14,729 nt of DNA. It comes from G963674505 sp964575975 (GTDB lineage: Bacteria; Desulfobacterota; Desulfobacteria; Desulfobacterales; SKZT01). Every line of letters begins with the position of its first letter. Position 1 is the stretch's first letter. Location of the stretch: positions 1 through 14,729 of the forward strand of contig CAZNTU010000139.1 in NCBI GenBank assembly GCA_964575975.1, written 5' to 3'. Of the stretch, positions 1 to 7,447 are shown one piece after another. Both the position numbers and the translations under genes were made by a program. The notes under the pieces are model-generated. The model searched no databases. It worked only from the letters and a program-made list of their open reading frames with translations, and was not told the DNA's origin.

Positions 1-243
1 CAAACTGTTTTTAGGCCAAGCAAAATAAATGCCAACCGAATTTTGCGGTCATAGGCATTAAGCGTGCCAGTAATTACCTGGGCTGGATCGTTATACAATG
101 CTTAACAACTTGATCGGCAAATTTCAAGTCGAACGAGAATCGGGGGCGCTGGCCGGAATTCAAAACAAAACCGGAAAAAGCTTCACAGTCGTTTGGAAAT
201 TCGGTATCCTCAATGCTTGGAATAAAACATGAAAGGAAAAAGA
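1..243. other. Non-coding leader region upstream of the NosL-like operon
   Basis: No gene is supported here. The open frames that cross it are antisense or out of frame with the NosL-like gene and show no family signature. The stretch is more AT-rich than the downstream genes and presumably holds the promoter of the five-gene operon, but I find no convincing -35/-10 pair. The last bases before the gene contain an AAGGA ribosome site at about 233-237. Confidence 0.5.
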
Positions 244-804
244 ATGAGGGAAAAAGGGAGTTTTTCGAAGATTTGCGCTTTTTTCGCCTTGGTTTGGTTT
301 TTGTTGCCGGGCGTTTCGGTGTTCGCGGGGAATTTTTCGGATATCGAGATAGAAATCGACGAGGACGACAGGTGCCCCGTTTGCGCCATGCGCGTTGCCT
401 TGTACCCGACTTTCGCGGCAGCCATGGAGCTTCGGGACGGCAAGGCGTTCAAGTTTTGCTCCAACGGATGCATGATTCGTTCCTGGTTGCGTCCGAAGGA
501 TTTCCTTGGCGTCGAGAGGCAGGAAATCGAGCGCGTTTGGGTCCAGGACTACTTCACCGGTCGGCGTATCGACGGGACCGAGGCCGTTTGGGTTTGGGGG
601 TCGGACGTGAGAGGTCCCATGGGGCCCACACCTGTCCCTTTGGTTTCGGAAAAGGACTTTGAAGCGTTTAACAGGCGCCACGGCGGCAAAACCGTTTTTC
701 ATCTGAGAGAATTGACCGAGGAAAAGTGGGAAAACATTACCGGACGGAAGGCTTCGGACGAAAAAGGAAAAGCTCGCCAGGAAGAAACGGGGAATCGCCG
801 GTGA
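244..804 (+). CDS. Exported NosL-family copper-site protein
   Basis: A 186-residue protein of the NosL family. Known NosL proteins bind Cu(I) in the periplasm and help mature nitrous oxide reductase. Visible: a signal peptide (basic n-region, hydrophobic residues about 10-24, cleavage likely after VFA); the family motif CPVCAM with Cys44, Cys47 and Met49; a second pair, Cys72 and Cys76, in FCSNGCM; and an MGP motif at Met126 like the NosL MGP segment. There is no lipobox, whereas classical NosL is a lipoprotein, so this one looks secreted and soluble. ATG 244 is preferred because AAGGA lies 6 bases upstream; an in-frame ATG at 229 would add five residues. It is the first gene of a five-gene operon with a small membrane protein and a MacB-type ABC pair. 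The metal is inferred from the family, not shown. Confidence 0.85.
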   Translation: MREKGSFSKICAFFALVWFLLPGVSVFAGNFSDIEIEIDEDDRCPVCAMRVALYPTFAAAMELRDGKAFKFCSNGCMIRSWLRPKDFLGVERQEIERVWVQDYFTGRRIDGTEAVWVWGSDVRGPMGPTPVPLVSEKDFEAFNRRHGGKTVFHLRELTEEKWENITGRKASDEKGKARQEETGNRR

Positions 805-1169
805 AGAACGTATCGGCCAAATACGCCGAATTGGGTCCGCAAAAATCCAACGGTTTGTCGGACCGGTTCGATGCGGCCGCCAAATTGCTGTCGGGAGCGA
901 TCATTTTTGCCGTCTTGTGTCTCGCCGCGGCTCTGGTCGTATCGTTTTCTCGAGTCGAAACCGCTGAAACGGCGAGGCTTGCAAAAGAATTGAACCTGAC
1001 CGATCTTTCGATCATCCCGTCGGGCCGCAGGCCAAGAGCCCCCGAGAGCGCCGCGCCTTCCGTCGATCTCGATTTTTCCCCTTTCCTGCCTCTCGATTCT
1101 TCCGATCCCAAATTCCTCGTGATCGAACCGCCCAAATCTTCGGGGAAAATTAGCGGTAACAGTCATTGA
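801..1169 (+). CDS. Small single-span membrane protein of the NosL/ABC operon
   Basis: A 122-residue protein I do not recognise by family. It has a hydrophilic N-terminus of about 28 residues, one clear membrane span (about 30-49, ending LAAALVVSF), a short charged helix, then a Pro- and Ser-rich, mostly acidic C-terminal part with a PSGRRPR segment near residue 73. Topology by charge is uncertain; the C-terminal part could be periplasmic. The start is GTG 801, which overlaps the TGA of the NosL-like gene (GTGA), implying translational coupling. An upstream in-frame ATG at 726 would lie deep inside the preceding gene and is less likely. Its stop overlaps the permease start. Its position between NosL and the permease suggests an accessory subunit or adaptor of the complex, which is inference. 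Confidence 0.75.
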   Translation: MKNVSAKYAELGPQKSNGLSDRFDAAAKLLSGAIIFAVLCLAAALVVSFSRVETAETARLAKELNLTDLSIIPSGRRPRAPESAAPSVDLDFSPFLPLDSSDPKFLVIEPPKSSGKISGNSH

Positions 1170-2335
1170 GCAACAGAATGGGCATATGGCTTTGGGCGGC
1201 GAGGGATTTGATCAGGCACCCTTGGCAGTCGATTACGATCGGCGCGGCCCTTGCCTCGGTCATATTGGCGGCCTCGGTCCCCGTTCTTTTTTCCCGAGGA
1301 ATGTCCGCAGTCGCGAAAGAGTTGTTGCAGGATGGACCTTCTATTGTGGCGAGGCGCATATCCGCGGGACAATGGACGCCGATTCCCGTGGACGAGGCCG
1401 TGGGCGCGGCCGTCTCCGTTCCCGGGGTCGTATCGGCCCGGCCCAGGATTTGGGGTACAGTAGGGGGGCCGGATGGTCCCGTGACGGTGATCGGGCAAAT
1501 CGGCCGGGAGTCGGGAACGACTGACAAATCTTCCGAATCGAATTTGTCTCCGAAGCGGGGCGAAGCGATAGTCGGGCCGGGAGTCGTTTCCGATGACGAA
1601 ATCGTAAAGGACGGAAAAAAACTGACGTTGCACGGGGAAAAAAGCTTGTCTTTTGGAATAACCGAGACTTTCCTCAAAAAGCACTCCATGGCGGTTCACG
1701 ATGTCGTCATGCTCCACGAGGACGACGCGCGGGAGTTGCTGGGGCTCTCTCCGGGCTTCGCCAGCGATTTGGCCATTCGCGTTTTTCACGATCAGGAAGC
1801 CGACGCCGTCTTGCCCGACTTGGCGAATGCGTTTCCATGGCCGTCGCGAATGACGACGCGGGGGGAAACCTTGAAAATGTATACCGCCTCGATGGCCAGG
1901 CGAGGAGGTTTGTTCTATCTGGTCCTGACCCCCTGCATTCTGGCTCTGGCGTTGATCTGCGCCGCCGGATACCGAACGGCTGGCCGGGGAGCCTACGAAG
2001 CCGGTCTTTTAAAGGCACTGGGGTGGACTACGCGGGATATTGTGCGCCTTTCCATGTACAGGGCAATCCTGGTCGCCGTGCCATCCGCCGCCGTTGCGAC
2101 GGCAGTATCCTGTTTTCTGGTCTTTCTACCGGGCATCGAGTGGCCGGGATATTTGCTTTTCGGCTGGAAACACAACCCCCCGGGTTTCCATTTCGATCTC
2201 TCCAATGTGATTCCCGCTTTGATGGTTCCAGTCGCCGCCGTCCTGACGCCTTATCTGGCTTCCGTTTTATTGCCCGCCCTGAATTACGCCTCGGCCGACC
2301 CTCACGAACTTTTGCAAAGGGAGGACGGGCCGTAA
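1166..2335 (+). CDS. FtsX/MacB-type ABC transporter permease
   Basis: A 389-residue permease of the FtsX/MacB/LolCE superfamily, which moves substrates or transmits mechanical force across the periplasm. Layout: an N-terminal span (about 22-43), a large periplasmic domain (about 44-245), then three spans (about 248-268, 298-320, 347-370). The EAGLLKALGWTTRDI segment (278-292) fits the coupling-helix region of FtsX domains, and ADPHELL near the C-terminus matches the usual family ending. TTG 1166 overlaps the preceding TGA (TTGA) and is given as the start; ATG 1178 (MGIWLW...) is an equally credible alternative, and neither has a strong ribosome site. Its stop overlaps the ATPase start by one base (TAATG). 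Together with the ATPase it should form a dimeric transporter. The substrate is unknown; the NosL-like neighbour suggests copper or cofactor-site maturation. Confidence 0.85.
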   Translation: MSNRMGIWLWAARDLIRHPWQSITIGAALASVILAASVPVLFSRGMSAVAKELLQDGPSIVARRISAGQWTPIPVDEAVGAAVSVPGVVSARPRIWGTVGGPDGPVTVIGQIGRESGTTDKSSESNLSPKRGEAIVGPGVVSDDEIVKDGKKLTLHGEKSLSFGITETFLKKHSMAVHDVVMLHEDDARELLGLSPGFASDLAIRVFHDQEADAVLPDLANAFPWPSRMTTRGETLKMYTASMARRGGLFYLVLTPCILALALICAAGYRTAGRGAYEAGLLKALGWTTRDIVRLSMYRAILVAVPSAAVATAVSCFLVFLPGIEWPGYLLFGWKHNPPGFHFDLSNVIPALMVPVAAVLTPYLASVLLPALNYASADPHELLQREDGP

Positions 2336-3018
2336 TGGAATTGCTGGAATGCAGAGGGCTGTTTTTGGAGAGAAGGGGACAGGACGGGCGAAAGAAAGCA
2401 ATCCTCGAAAACATCGACGCGAAATTCCATTCCGGTCGAATAGCGGTAATCGGCGGGGACGTAGGCGCGGGAAAGAGCACCCTTCTTCACGTCCTGGCGG
2501 GACTTGCCAGGCCCACGCAAGGGGAAGTCTCGGCCGACGGACAAAGCGTTTCCAGGTGGGTTTCCTTCCACAGGGATATGTGGCGGCGAAAAACAGGCTT
2601 GGTTTTTCAAAAGGCGCACACGCTCCCGGGTCTGACAGTCCTGGAAAACGTTTGCGTTCCCTTGGTGCCGCGATCCATGCCTGTCGGGCGGATTCGAAAG
2701 GCGGCTATCGACGCGCTTTCGAAGGCGGGCCTTGAACACTTGGCGGGCGAGCCCGTCTCGACCCTTTCCGGCGGCGAGCTGCAACGTTTCTCGTGCGCCC
2801 GCGCGATCGTCTCCGATCCCGAACTGATCCTGGCCGACGAACCCACATCCCATCAGGACCCGGAAAACGTCGGAAGAATTATGGGGATTTTCGACGAGTT
2901 CAAGCGCAAGGGCGCGATCGTCGTAACCACTTCGCACGATCCCAGATTGTTGTCCTCCGAGATGTTCGACAGCCGTTTTCTCATTGAAAACGGAAAATTG
3001 CGGAAAATTTCGCCATGA
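2335..3018 (+). CDS. LolD/MacB-type ABC transporter ATPase
   Basis: A 227-residue nucleotide-binding subunit partnered with the FtsX-type permease immediately upstream. All catalytic motifs are present: Walker A GGDVGAGKST (40-49), Q-loop Gln92, signature LSGGELQR (144-151), Walker B LILADEP (164-170) and switch His201. The D-loop reads SHQDP instead of the usual SALDP or NLD form, a small oddity. Length and motif wording fit the LolD/MacB/FtsE class of single-domain ATPases, which sit on the cytoplasmic face. ATG 2335 shares its A with the TAA of the permease gene, and its own TGA overlaps the ATG of the next gene, so expression is probably coupled on both sides. Confidence 0.92.
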   Translation: MELLECRGLFLERRGQDGRKKAILENIDAKFHSGRIAVIGGDVGAGKSTLLHVLAGLARPTQGEVSADGQSVSRWVSFHRDMWRRKTGLVFQKAHTLPGLTVLENVCVPLVPRSMPVGRIRKAAIDALSKAGLEHLAGEPVSTLSGGELQRFSCARAIVSDPELILADEPTSHQDPENVGRIMGIFDEFKRKGAIVVTTSHDPRLLSSEMFDSRFLIENGKLRKISP

Positions 3019-4049
3019 TTTGGACCCCGGTTTCGCTGGTCGTTTTCGCCTTGGACGCGGTCGGGGCCGTTTTGATCTTGGCGGCGTCCAAAACCGCCGT
3101 GGACGTTCTGACCGGGTGGGATCCGGGTTCGGCATCGAAAAGACAGCTCCGACTGGAAACAGCCGCCGAAACGGCCTCGATAAAAGCGGGAACCGGAACC
3201 GCCGTGCTTCTTCTTTCGACACTCGTATTTCTATCGGCTGTCTGCAACGTATTTCCCGAGATTGTTCCCGGCGCCATGTGCGGCACCGGGGTCATGAACG
3301 CCGCAGGGGGATGGGGCGAGCGCGCCTTGTTCTTCAGAGGTGCGGCGGTCGGCCTCCTGCTTTTGAGAAGGGAGACGGAAAAGATCGACAGGACTCGCCC
3401 CGACAGTCCCTTGGCCATGCACGACGCCCGGCTGCTGCTTTTGGCGCTTCCTTTAGTATTCTTCGCGCTCCACGCGACTTTCAAGGCCGTGTCCGGCATG
3501 GACGTTCAGCAACCGGTGGACTGTTGCGCGGTTGTTTACGACACCGTCCGTTCGGGCCCGGACTCGTCGGTTTTCGAGGGCGTTCCGGATCTCGCGTGGA
3601 TCGTCGCTTACGTCGCGGGCGGATTGCTGATGCTTTTTGCGGGAGCGCGGCTTGGTTTCGCGAAAGCTCGGCCGTCTCCGAAAACGCTTTTTTCAATTGC
3701 CGCATTATGTTCGACATGGGTGCTGGCTGCCTCCGTCGCTCTTACGAGGGTCCTGGCCTCCTATTTTTACCAGGTGCTTAACCATCATTGTCCCTGGTGC
3801 ATGTTTCTTTCCGAACACAACATGGTAGGGTATCCGCTTTTCGGATCGCTGGCGTTCGCGTTGTTCGAATCGTTCGCGGCGTTCGTTGCAGCCTCGACCG
3901 GAGCCGCGAATCCTCCGCTGGAAAGCGCGACGGCCCAAAGAACCGCTAAGGCCGGAAAGCGATTGTGCGTCTTCGTGACCATGTTCATGCTTCTCTCGGG
4001 ACTGCCCCCCCTGGTCTGGAGGCTGCGGTACGGGGTATGGATTGGGTAA
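3015..4049 (+). CDS. Polytopic membrane protein with Cys motifs (HHCPWC), unknown function
   Basis: A 344-residue integral membrane protein that I cannot assign to a family. Roughly seven or eight hydrophobic segments are visible (about 5-25, 59-79, 105-117, 139-158, 192-212, 224-248, 271-293, 317-334). Potential redox or metal residues sit at or near membrane edges: AMCGTGVM (Cys89), VDCCAVVYD (Cys170, Cys171) and NHHCPWCMF (His257, His258, Cys259, Cys262), followed by His268. The CPWC pair beside a span recalls DsbB/VKOR-like thiol enzymes or a metal relay, but overall similarity is not evident. ATG 3015 overlaps the ATPase stop (ATGA). As the last gene of a NosL-like/ABC operon it may supply or keep reduced the thiol-bound metal handled by the NosL-like protein. 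That role is inference. Confidence 0.8.
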   Translation: MIWTPVSLVVFALDAVGAVLILAASKTAVDVLTGWDPGSASKRQLRLETAAETASIKAGTGTAVLLLSTLVFLSAVCNVFPEIVPGAMCGTGVMNAAGGWGERALFFRGAAVGLLLLRRETEKIDRTRPDSPLAMHDARLLLLALPLVFFALHATFKAVSGMDVQQPVDCCAVVYDTVRSGPDSSVFEGVPDLAWIVAYVAGGLLMLFAGARLGFAKARPSPKTLFSIAALCSTWVLAASVALTRVLASYFYQVLNHHCPWCMFLSEHNMVGYPLFGSLAFALFESFAAFVAASTGAANPPLESATAQRTAKAGKRLCVFVTMFMLLSGLPPLVWRLRYGVWIG

Positions 4050-4058
4050 TCGAATCCT

Positions 4059-4085
4059 TTGATTTTTTTCGGAAAAGTTTATATT
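4059..4085 (+). promoter_or_regulatory. Possible weak sigma70 promoter upstream of mlaE
   Basis: TTGATT (4059-4064) and TATATT (4080-4085) are separated by 15 bases, shorter than the optimal 17. It lies in the 143-base gap between the NosL-like operon and mlaE, the only place a new promoter for the mla genes could easily sit. The match is modest and unproven. Confidence 0.22.
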
Positions 4086-4119
4086 GAACAATAAACCCGT
4101 CAAGAAAAGGGGAAATTGC

Positions 4120-4161
4120 ATGCGTAAAGAAAAAGAATCGGAAATTTTTATGTTCGGTTGA
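4120..4161 (+). CDS. Possible 13-residue leader peptide upstream of mlaE
   Basis: A short ORF, MRKEKESEIFMFG, with an unusually good ribosome site (AAGGGGA at 4107-4113, six bases before the ATG), better than that of mlaE itself. It ends 31 bases before the ATG at 4193. No family can be assigned to so short a peptide. It might be a leader ORF that modulates mlaE translation, a real small protein, or chance in an AT-rich spacer. Confidence 0.25.
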   Translation: MRKEKESEIFMFG

Positions 4162-4192
4162 AGAATCCAACGAAACATACACGAAATATTCG

Positions 4193-5395
4193 ATGTCTCA
4201 AAAGAGGCGAAGTACGAAAAGAAAACGGCATGTTGCTCGCGAGTATCAAAAGATGAACACAGGAAACAGAACGGGAAACGCGCGCATCGAACGCGCGGGG
4301 ACGGAAACCGTCAGGGTCCGCATGGACGGTGTTTGGATTCTGGGCGGCCGTTTTCCCGATTCGCGGGAGATCGTCGAATCCATTAAGAAGGAAAAAAAGG
4401 TACGGAAAATCGAGTTCGAATCGGGCGGACTGGATCGGTGGGACACGGTTTTGCCCGCGTATCTCTCGGAACTGATCCGGTTCGGGCATGAGGCTGGAAT
4501 CGAAATCGACGACGGAGGCTTACCCGACGGCGTCCGCAAATTGGTTCGCCTGGCTTCGGAAGTGCCTGAGAGGTCGGGCGCCCGAAGGGGCGCGACGCGG
4601 GAATCGTTTTTCGCGCGGGCGGGCGAAGCGGCGATCGGCTACTGGAAAGGGACCTTGGACTTGTTGGATTTCATCGGTTCGTGCAGCGTGGCGATGCTCA
4701 AGATGTTCACGGGAAGGGCCCGCTTTCAAGGTTCGGACCTTCTCTTGTTCATACAGGAATGCGGAGCTTCGTCCCTTCCCATCGTCTCCTTGGTGAGCGT
4801 TCTTTTCGGCCTGATACTGGCCTTCGTCGGGTCGGTCCAATTGGCCATGTTCGGCGCTCAGCTTTACGTGGCCAACCTGGTCGCGATCTCGGTCGTCCGC
4901 GTAATGGGGGCGGTCATGTGTGGGATAATCATGTCGGGAAGAATCGGAGCGGCTTTCGCTGCGCAACTGGGGACTATGCAGGTCAGCGAGGAGATCGACG
5001 CCTTGAAGACGCTCGCCATTTCGCCCGTGGAGTTTCTCGTGATTCCCCGGATGCTCGCGCTGGTTCTGATGATGCCCCTGCTGTGCCTGTTCGCCGATGT
5101 CATGGGTATTCTGGGAGGCCTTTTGGTGGGCGTGTTCGTGCTGGATATCAACTTGTTGCAGTATTTGAATCAGACGGAAACGTCCTTGGACTTGACTCAG
5201 TTTGCGATCGGGTTGGTCCATTCGGTCGTTTTCGGCGTGTTGATCGCCATTTCGGGTTGCTACAAGGGGATCAAATGCGGTAGAAGCGCCTCTGCGGTGG
5301 GCTCGGCCACGACTTCGGCGGTGGTGGCCTCCATTGTTTCGATTGTGGTGGCGACCGCGATCATTACTATAATTTGCGATATATTGGGACTATAG
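4193..5395 (+). CDS. mlaE: MlaE-type phospholipid ABC permease with N-terminal STAS-like domain
   Basis: A 400-residue permease of the MlaE/YrbE family, the inner-membrane core of MCE lipid transporters that move phospholipids between inner and outer membranes. The MlaE domain covers about 140-400, with the characteristic AAQLGTMQVSEEIDALKTL stretch (256-274) and a C-terminal KGI...SATTSAVVASIVSIVVATAI region. Residues about 38-125 look like a STAS domain (VRVRMDGVWILGG and a following helix), replacing a separate MlaB. The first 25 residues are very basic, so translation may start at ATG 4253 (Met21) rather than ATG 4193; neither has a strong ribosome site. It is followed after 51 bases by mlaF and then mlaD. 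E. coli MlaE is about 260 residues; the extra length is the STAS-like N-terminus. Confidence 0.92.
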   Translation: MSQKRRSTKRKRHVAREYQKMNTGNRTGNARIERAGTETVRVRMDGVWILGGRFPDSREIVESIKKEKKVRKIEFESGGLDRWDTVLPAYLSELIRFGHEAGIEIDDGGLPDGVRKLVRLASEVPERSGARRGATRESFFARAGEAAIGYWKGTLDLLDFIGSCSVAMLKMFTGRARFQGSDLLLFIQECGASSLPIVSLVSVLFGLILAFVGSVQLAMFGAQLYVANLVAISVVRVMGAVMCGIIMSGRIGAAFAAQLGTMQVSEEIDALKTLAISPVEFLVIPRMLALVLMMPLLCLFADVMGILGGLLVGVFVLDINLLQYLNQTETSLDLTQFAIGLVHSVVFGVLIAISGCYKGIKCGRSASAVGSATTSAVVASIVSIVVATAIITIICDILGL

Positions 5396-5446
5396 AAGGG
5401 AGTGCGTTTCAGGCTCCGCCGCCAACAACCGTAAGAGCTGTCGAGT

Positions 5447-6259
5447 ATGGACGAAAACAAAGCGGACAAAGAGAACGTGCCCCATATCGTGGTCGAAGAT
5501 TTGACCATGGCCTACGGCGATTTCGTGGTTCAAAAGGACCTCGCGTTTACGATCGGCCGGGGCGACGTGTTCATCATCATGGGGGACAGCGGATGCGGCA
5601 AAAGCACTCTGCTGCGGCACATGGTCGGCTTGAAGGCTCCGGCGGGCGGGCGGGTGCTGCACAACGGGGTGGATTTCTGGCGATCGTCCGAGGACGACAA
5701 AGAGCGGATGATCCGAAAAGTGGGGGTATTATATCAGAGCGGTGCCCTGTGGAGTTCCATGACCCTCGCCGAAAACGCGTCGCTTCCTCTTCGGGAATAC
5801 ACCGACCTGAAACGTTTCGAGATTTCGAACATCGTGTCGTTCAAACTGTCGTTGGTGGGCTTGGCCGGTTTCGAGGACTACTATCCGTCGGAATTGAGCG
5901 GCGGCATGAGAAAGAGAGCGGCGCTGGCCAGGGCGATGGCGCTGGACCCCGAAATACTTTTTCTGGACGAACCGTCGGCGGGACTCGACCCGATCAGCGC
6001 CAGGCTCCTGGACGACCTGATCCTGGAAATCAACGACAGCCTTGGAACGACTTTCGTAGTGGTTACTCACGAACTTGCAAGCATCTTCGCGATCGGTTCC
6101 GATTCGGTCTTTTTGGACGCCGAGCGCAAAACCATGACGGCCTCGGGCCCCCCGCGCCGATTGTTGAAGGAGAACGGCGACGAAAAGCTGCAAAGGTTTC
6201 TGACGAGGGGGTCGCGAGGAACAAAAACGGGATTTCCACATGAGCAAGAAAGCGAATAA
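5447..6259 (+). CDS. mlaF: MlaF-type ABC ATPase of the lipid transporter
   Basis: A 270-residue ATPase that powers the MlaE/MlaD transporter from the cytoplasmic side. Motifs: Walker A GDSGCGKST (46-54), Q-loop Gln97 in LYQSGALWSSMT, signature LSGGMRKR (150-157, the Met-Arg-Lys-Arg wording typical of MlaF), Walker B ILFLDEPSAGLDP (170-182) and switch His208. The QSGALW segment is also typical of the MlaF family. The C-terminal tail (about 250-270) is basic and probably not conserved, and its coding sequence overlaps the start of mlaD by 20 bases. The chosen ATG gives the usual length; upstream in-frame sequence belongs to no domain. Confidence 0.93.
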   Translation: MDENKADKENVPHIVVEDLTMAYGDFVVQKDLAFTIGRGDVFIIMGDSGCGKSTLLRHMVGLKAPAGGRVLHNGVDFWRSSEDDKERMIRKVGVLYQSGALWSSMTLAENASLPLREYTDLKRFEISNIVSFKLSLVGLAGFEDYYPSELSGGMRKRAALARAMALDPEILFLDEPSAGLDPISARLLDDLILEINDSLGTTFVVVTHELASIFAIGSDSVFLDAERKTMTASGPPRRLLKENGDEKLQRFLTRGSRGTKTGFPHEQESE

Positions 6260-7274
6260 AATTTTGATCGGCGTGTTTGTGGTGGCTGCCGCAGCGATCG
6301 CAGTCGGAACCGTGATTATCTACGGCGCTGGAACTTATTTCAAAGAACGCGCGAGATTCGTCACTTTTTTCGAGGGTTCGGTCAAGGGGTTGGAAGTTGG
6401 AGCGCCCGTAACGTTCAGGGGAGTTCCGATCGGACAAGTGATATCCATTCGGGTGGTATACAATCCCAAGGAACTTTCCTTCTGGATTCCCGTGATACTC
6501 GAATTGGAGTCCGACAAGATCGAAGCCATGGAGGCCATCAGTCCGGGGGCGAAAAGGAAAAAGCGAGGGGAAATGTTCGTGGAACACGGCCTGAGAGCGC
6601 ATCTGAATTTACAGAGCATCGTAACCGGACTGCTTTACGTCAATCTCGATTTTTTCCCGAGCAAATCTTTCGAGTTCAAGAAGCCGGAGATGCCGGAAAT
6701 CGATATTCCATACGAAGAAATCCCCTCGATCAGAACTCCTTTGCAGGAAATTACCGACGTCATCGAGGAGTTTCCGATTCGGGAGACAGTTGCGCAGCTG
6801 ACGAGCACCATGAAGGGAATCGAGCGGATCGTCAATTCGGACAAGCTTCAGGAAGGCGTTTCGGACCTTGGCGAGGCAATGGCCGAAATCAAGGTAATGA
6901 TTCAGAATACAAGCGAGCAGATCGGAGCCCTTTCGGAAAGCGCGCAATTGACTTTCGCCGACGTGCGTCAACTGACCGACCGGGCCGAACGAACATTGTC
7001 GGAGACCGAGAAGTTCATGCGGAAACTGACGGAAGAGGTCGAACCCGTGGCGGCGAGCGCGAAATCCATGATGGCCTCGGCGGAGGAATCCCTGGAACAG
7101 GTCGCGAATACTCTAGAAACCGCCGGTAAGGAGGTTGGAAATCTGGACCCTTTGAAGTACCAGCTGAGAGAAACACTGGAGGAAATCCGAACTGCCGCGC
7201 GCTCTATTCGTACTTTGGCCGACTACTTGGAAAAGAACCCCGAATCCTTGTTGCGCGGAAAGTCTTTTAGATGA
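6240..7274 (+). CDS. mlaD: MlaD/PqiB-like MCE-domain lipid-transport protein
   Basis: A 344-residue inner-membrane-anchored periplasmic protein. It has one N-terminal span (about 8-30), a single MCE domain (about 38-140, with GSVKGLEVGAPVTFRGVPIG and GLRAHLNLQSIVTGLLYVNL), and a long, mostly helical C-terminal region (about 165-335) likely to be coiled coil. MCE subunits form hexameric rings that shuttle lipids above the MlaE/MlaF core. The C-terminal LADYLEKNPESLLRGK resembles the ending of PqiB-type and single-MCE homologues rather than short E. coli MlaD (about 183 residues), so this is the long-helix type that could span more of the periplasm. GGGA about 8 bases before ATG 6240 is a plausible ribosome site. 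It overlaps mlaF, so the two are coupled. Confidence 0.93.
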   Translation: MSKKANKILIGVFVVAAAAIAVGTVIIYGAGTYFKERARFVTFFEGSVKGLEVGAPVTFRGVPIGQVISIRVVYNPKELSFWIPVILELESDKIEAMEAISPGAKRKKRGEMFVEHGLRAHLNLQSIVTGLLYVNLDFFPSKSFEFKKPEMPEIDIPYEEIPSIRTPLQEITDVIEEFPIRETVAQLTSTMKGIERIVNSDKLQEGVSDLGEAMAEIKVMIQNTSEQIGALSESAQLTFADVRQLTDRAERTLSETEKFMRKLTEEVEPVAASAKSMMASAEESLEQVANTLETAGKEVGNLDPLKYQLRETLEEIRTAARSIRTLADYLEKNPESLLRGKSFR

Positions 7275-7447
7275 TTGTCATGGACAATGTTTCCGTCATG
7301 GCGGCGGAACTGCGCATCGATAGTAACGACAATAGCGGTAAAAAACGGGAGGCCACCTCGGATCCTCCGAACCCCCTGAACCCTGAATTATGTACGCTTT
7401 ATCCTTATTTAGAAATTTCGTTTCTACTCCCCGACCTCTCTTCTTAA
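7271..7447 (+). CDS. Possible small ORF translationally coupled to mlaD (58 residues)
   Basis: An ORF whose ATG overlaps the mlaD TGA (ATGA), the same style of junction as in the NosL-like operon. The product begins MIVMDNVSVMAAELRIDSND and has a Pro- and Leu-rich C-terminal half with one Cys; no signal peptide, membrane span or family signature is apparent. It could be a small accessory subunit, the remnant of a lost pqiC-like gene, or a chance frame. Its stop falls inside a direct repeat (7440-7457), which argues mildly against a conserved gene. Confidence 0.22.
   Translation: MIVMDNVSVMAAELRIDSNDNSGKKREATSDPPNPLNPELCTLYPYLEISFLLPDLSS

Noticed and set aside
7274..7288. Dyad ATTGTC/GACAAT as the mla operon terminator
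   Set aside because: Only six pairs, partly A-T, and no T-run follows, so I did not call a terminator.
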